In this document: piece after piece, positions 6,401 to 7,813 of the stretch
Numbering within the stretch: the first letter of the stretch is position 1
How the letters are laid out: each line of letters starts with the position of its first letter
From: CAMAUF01 sp046152925
Lineage (GTDB): Bacteria; Chloroflexota; Dehalococcoidia; Tepidiformales; Tepidiformaceae
DNA: 7,813 nucleotides
Reading direction: 5' to 3'
Assembly (NCBI GenBank): GCA_046152925.1
Contig: JBJXFX010000143.1
Location: 1 to 7,813, forward strand
The notes under the pieces: generated by a model
Databases searched by the model: none
Told to the model about the DNA's origin: nothing
The model's input: the letters and a program-made list of their open reading frames with translations, nothing else
Translations under genes and position numbers: made by a program

Positions 6401-7004
6401 TCGCGACCACCGGGATGCGCTTTCCGGTTTCGGCAAAGACGTCCGCGACGGCGGCGAGGGCGGCCTTCGTCTGGAGGAGGTCCTGGCAGGTCTCGACCTT
6501 CATAACATCGATCCCGCCCTCAAGCAGGCCGAGACACTGCTCGCGATAGCTGTGGACGAGATCATCCCAGGTGATGTGGCCGAGCGAAGGGAGCTTCGTG
6601 CCGGGGCCGATGGTGCCGAACGAGTAGCGCGGCCACTCCGGCGTCGAGAATTCGTCGCGGACCTTGCCGATGACTTCTGCGGCGACCCGGTTCAGCTCGC
6701 GCGTCCGGTCGGCGAGGCCGAATTCGGCGAGCACCACTTCGTTCGCTCCGAAGGAGCAGGAGTCGACCGCATCGCAACCGGCCGCGTAGAACATGCGGAA
6801 GATGCGATCGAGAACCTCGGGGTTCGCGACGTTCAGCCACTCGGGGCACCCGTCGTGCTGCTCTTCCTGGGGCGAACCCCTGAAGGCGACGAAATCCTCG
6901 GGCTTCAGGTTGAAGGAGAGCAGCGTCGAGCCGATCGGCCCGGCTGCGAAGAGCACGTGCTCGCGCATCCGGTTGAGGAGGGGGTGGTCCAGGGGCTGGT
7001 ACAT
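3486..7004 (-). CDS. metH: Cobalamin-dependent methionine synthase, 1172 aa, full length
   Basis: Transfers a methyl group from 5-methyltetrahydrofolate via cobalamin to homocysteine, giving methionine, in the cytoplasm. All domains are in one chain. The homocysteine domain (1-320) has the zinc ligands in GLNCSLG (C237) and GCCGTTP (C303, C304). The pterin domain (~345-625) carries VGERMNATGS (352-361). The cap (~640-725) carries QSAETMKTAVAHLEPHM. The B12 domain (~726-855) has GDVHDIGK (738-745) with the cobalt-ligating H741. After a linker (856-905) comes the AdoMet-binding reactivation domain (906-1172) with the RYSFGYPACPD motif (1114-1124). Length matches typical MetH (1150-1250). The usual DGAMGT near the N-terminus reads AGPIGST here. 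The in-frame TAG 9 nt upstream makes this ATG the first possible start. It lacks a Shine-Dalgarno. It lies 31 bp after the Uma2 gene; that gap is too short for a cobalamin or SAM riboswitch. Confidence 0.98.
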   Translation of the reverse strand: MYQPLDHPLLNRMREHVLFAAGPIGSTLLSFNLKPEDFVAFRGSPQEEQHDGCPEWLNVANPEVLDRIFRMFYAAGCDAVDSCSFGANEVVLAEFGLADRTRELNRVAAEVIGKVRDEFSTPEWPRYSFGTIGPGTKLPSLGHITWDDLVHSYREQCLGLLEGGIDVMKVETCQDLLQTKAALAAVADVFAETGKRIPVVASITIETTGTMLIGSDIAAALTAIEALDVVDIIGLNCSLGPEQMVEHVRYLAEHSRRPVFVGPNAGLPQIVDGEACYPLSAEDFARYQGIFVHEYGINIVAGCCGTTPAMFEAAIAAIGRGAPKPRTPKFEPAAASLYTSVPLEQDTSFLVVGERMNATGSRAFRDLLLAGDLDAAVALAREQASEGAHVLDLMVDYVGRDGAPDMERFVTALRTQSTLPLVFDSTEIPVVETALKLYGGKAIVNSINLEDGERKISRLLPLIRRHGAAAIALVIDEQGQARDVDWKLRVAHRIHDIAVNRYGMEPGDILFDMLTFPLSSGQEELRGDAMATLEAIRRVKVELPGVYTVLGVSNISFGLKPAARRVLNSVFLAEAREHGLDAAIVNAKQIVPLNRIPEDQLQTALDLIYDRRREGYDPLHAFVTLFEGVQEAKAEKVDRATLPVEERLRRRIVDGDRRGIEADLEEALAAMDPLTIINTHLLAGMKVVGELFGSGKMQLPFVLQSAETMKTAVAHLEPHMEKQAGSTKGRIVLATVRGDVHDIGKNLVDIILSNNGYTTYNLGIKQPIQNVIDKAAEVDADAIGLSGLLVKSTVVMREDLEELNARELFHYPVLLGGAALTRKYVEEDLRKVYKGRVHYCQDAFEGLATLDALLSGADVPSRRPRDKEDTGYDAVRTSTTAPDAPNDRAYAVSDVRAGAAPDIPEPPFWGTRVVKGVPLREIYPFVNETALFRGQWQYQRGERSPEEYDQLVEDEVRPVFRRWQDRAIAENLLVPAVVYGYFPALAEGNDLLVWPEVRDGRPTGEPVRFQFPRQPTGRRLSVADFFLSKEQAGDRFDTVSFTLVTMGERASAFAKTLFDTNEYREYLHFHGFAVECAEALAEYFHKRVRTELGFAAKDADSMKGLFQQGYQGSRYSFGYPACPDLEEQVGIAKLLGPERIGVELSETFQWHPEQSTSALIVHHPAARYFVIR

Positions 7005-7013
7005 GGGGGACTA

Positions 7014-7019
7014 AGGGTA
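7014..7019 (-). promoter_or_regulatory. Candidate extended -10 just upstream of metH
   Basis: The minus strand reads TGCTACCCT: TGn followed by TACCCT (TA and final T match the -10), 9 nt before the metH ATG. It would give a leader of only 2-3 nt, which fits the missing Shine-Dalgarno. The hexamer is a poor match overall. Confidence 0.25.
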
Positions 7020-7035
7020 GCAGATGCTGGCGACG

Positions 7036-7617
7036 CTAATCGGTTTCGCCCACGACCTCGGCTTGGTCGAGCAGCTCTGCCAGCACGATGCGGAAGCCGG
7101 GAAGGAAGGCGTCCCCATCGAGCACACCTTCGGGCGGGATGGACTCCATGCGATCGCCTATCCAGACTTCTGCGGTGCTCGAATCCGGGTAAATCACCCA
7201 GATGTTCGGGACGCCAGCGCGGCGATAGTCGAGGATCTTGCGGTGGAGGGCGTTCGCATCTTCGCGGGGGGATATCACCTCGACGACGAGGTCGGGGACG
7301 ACGCTGAGCCAACCGTCGGGGAGCTTTTCCACCTTCCCAGGCCGCACGTACAGGACATCGGGCTTTCGCAGCAACCGCGGGTTCCCCGGCCAGATCGTGA
7401 CTCCGGCTTCATGCCCGGCGACAACGGAGCCGCGCGGACGTCCCGCAAAGTCGCGAATGCGCCCAAGGATCTCGCCGCCGATCCAAGCCGCTTTGAAGCC
7501 CATTGCCTTCTCCTGGAGTTCGCCATCGACCAACTCGAAGCCATCGGTATCGGGGAGCCACAAGAACTCCTCGGCCGTGATCGACCGGGGCGGAGCGGGG
7601 ACCGGTGCAGCGACCAT
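7036..7617 (-). CDS. Uma2 family (DUF820) PD-(D/E)xK nuclease-like protein, 193 aa
   Basis: The Uma2 family has a restriction-endonuclease-like fold and is widespread in multiple copies in cyanobacteria, Chloroflexota and Actinomycetota. Its biological role is not established. Visible family marks are FELVDGEL (27-34), RKPDVLYV (85-92), PDLVVEVISPRED (108-120), KILDYRRAGVPNIWVIYP (127-144) and AEVW (149-152). The probable acidic active-site residues E33, D87, D109 and E113 are present. I chose the ATG at 7617 over an in-frame GTG at 7689 because GGAGG (7624-7628) sits 6 nt before it and the extra 24 residues look non-coding. It lies 80 bp after a second, partly visible Uma2 gene with a nearly identical C-terminus and 31 bp before metH. 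Linkage to metH is probably incidental. Confidence 0.9.
   Translation of the reverse strand: MVAAPVPAPPRSITAEEFLWLPDTDGFELVDGELQEKAMGFKAAWIGGEILGRIRDFAGRPRGSVVAGHEAGVTIWPGNPRLLRKPDVLYVRPGKVEKLPDGWLSVVPDLVVEVISPREDANALHRKILDYRRAGVPNIWVIYPDSSTAEVWIGDRMESIPPEGVLDGDAFLPGFRIVLAELLDQAEVVGETD
7052..7141 (-). repeat. Direct repeat, copy 1 (3' end of the complete Uma2 gene)
   Basis: This 90-bp stretch aligns without gaps to 7714-7803 at an offset of 662 bp, with 76 identities by hand count. Both copies are coding and in the same frame. It marks a tandem gene duplication rather than a mobile repeat. Confidence 0.85.
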
Positions 7618-7635
7618 TCGCGACCTCCAAGCGGG

Positions 7636-7641
7636 ATTGTA
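7636..7641 (-). promoter_or_regulatory. Candidate -10 for the Uma2 gene
   Basis: TACAAT (five of six) on the minus strand, with a start expected near 7629, directly ahead of the GGAGG. The -35 at 17 nt spacing reads CTGCCG (three of six). The gap 7618-7697 holds nothing else recognisable. Confidence 0.35.
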
Positions 7642-7697
7642 GACGCTCGACACCGCAGCGGCAGTGTTGGACGCCCAACGAGCTTCCACCCGGCGAG

Positions 7698-7813
7698 CTA
7701 TGAAGCGGGGCCGACGACCTCTGCCTGATCGAGTAGCTCGGCGAGCGAGATGCGGAAGCCGGGGAGGAAGGCGTCTCCGTCAAGGACGCCTTCGGGCGGG
7801 ATGAGTCCCACAC
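7698..7813 (-). CDS. Uma2 family protein, C-terminal 37 residues only (5' part beyond window)
   Basis: The visible tail reads IPPEGVLDGDAFLPGFRI followed by SLAELLDQAEVVGPAS and a TAG stop (7698-7700). From IPP to VVG, 30 of 31 residues match the C-terminus of the complete Uma2 gene downstream; only one Val/Ser change and the last three residues differ. It is therefore a tandem paralogue. No catalytic residue is visible, so whether it is intact cannot be judged. Confidence 0.88.
   Translation of the reverse strand, partial: VGLIPPEGVLDGDAFLPGFRISLAELLDQAEVVGPAS
7714..7803 (-). repeat. Direct repeat, copy 2 (3' end of the partial Uma2 gene)
   Basis: Partner of the repeat at 7052-7141, with 14 differences in 90 bp by hand count. 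Nearly all fall at silent codon positions. Confidence 0.85.

Noticed and set aside
7005..7035. Cobalamin or SAM riboswitch upstream of metH
   Set aside because: Only 31 bp separate the Uma2 stop from the metH start, far too short for either riboswitch.
5757..7307. 516-codon plus-strand open frame
   Set aside because: It is antisense to the N-terminal part of metH and runs into the Uma2 gene; no recognisable domain.
7618..7689. N-terminal extension of the Uma2 gene to GTG 7689
   Set aside because: GGAGG lies 6 nt before the ATG at 7617, and the added 24 residues resemble no Uma2 N-terminus; a -10-like TACAAT also sits inside this stretch.
1..7813. Mobile elements, CRISPR arrays, tRNA or rRNA genes, attachment sites
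   Set aside because: No transposase or integrase motifs, regularly spaced repeats, terminal inverted repeats or cloverleaf/rRNA signatures were seen on reading; the only long direct repeat is the Uma2 duplication.

Overview
This is a G+C-rich bacterial window with short intergenic gaps, mostly G or C at third codon positions, and a mix of Shine-Dalgarno-led genes and genes without one. The gene content (a cobalamin-dependent methionine synthase of the RYSFGYPACPD type, GYD-domain proteins, tandem Uma2-family genes, a small thioredoxin-like lipoprotein) would suit Chloroflexota or a neighbouring high-GC lineage. That placement is an inference from gene style, not a proof. I see no mobile element, CRISPR array, rRNA or tRNA.

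Layout. On the left a Cys-type glutathione peroxidase runs off the edge on the minus strand (1-340). It is divergent from a plus-strand gene for an unrecognised membrane-anchored, extracytoplasmic protein (479-1273), with 138 bp holding both promoters between them. A strong hairpin (1298-1326) separates that gene from everything to the right. The rest is on the minus strand. In reading order it is: the 3' end of one Uma2-family gene (7698-7813), a second Uma2 gene (7036-7617), methionine synthase metH (3486-7004), a thioredoxin-like lipoprotein (2992-3417), a 59-residue cysteine-containing protein (2755-2934), a single-domain GYD protein (2399-2692), and a GYD domain fused to a PlsC-type acyltransferase (1395-2387). 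Gaps are 80, 31, 68, 57, 62 and 11 bp. Several could be co-transcribed, but candidate -10 elements in front of most genes suggest internal promoters.

Main discovery. The thioredoxin-like gene is interrupted by one in-frame TGA exactly where the first cysteine of the CxxC active site belongs (reads H-U-P-V-C). The frame is open and thioredoxin-like on both sides. A 7-bp G+C-rich hairpin lies just downstream, with a G in the second position of its apical loop and the loop 23 nt after the TGA, as expected for a bacterial selenocysteine insertion element. An ordinary gene caller would miss this or split it. The best reading is a 141-residue UxxC selenoprotein lipoprotein downstream of metH.

Secondary points are the GYD-PlsC fusion beside its stand-alone GYD paralogue, a tandem Uma2 duplication whose shared C-terminus differs almost only at silent sites, and three genes without a Shine-Dalgarno sequence that each carry a -10-like hexamer 6-9 nt before the ATG, which suggests leaderless transcripts.

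How the genes work together is only partly visible. The peroxidase, of the thioredoxin-dependent two-cysteine type, and the thioredoxin-like lipoprotein both concern thiol redox chemistry. MetH makes methionine. The acyltransferase fusion concerns membrane phospholipid synthesis. No single pathway unites them.
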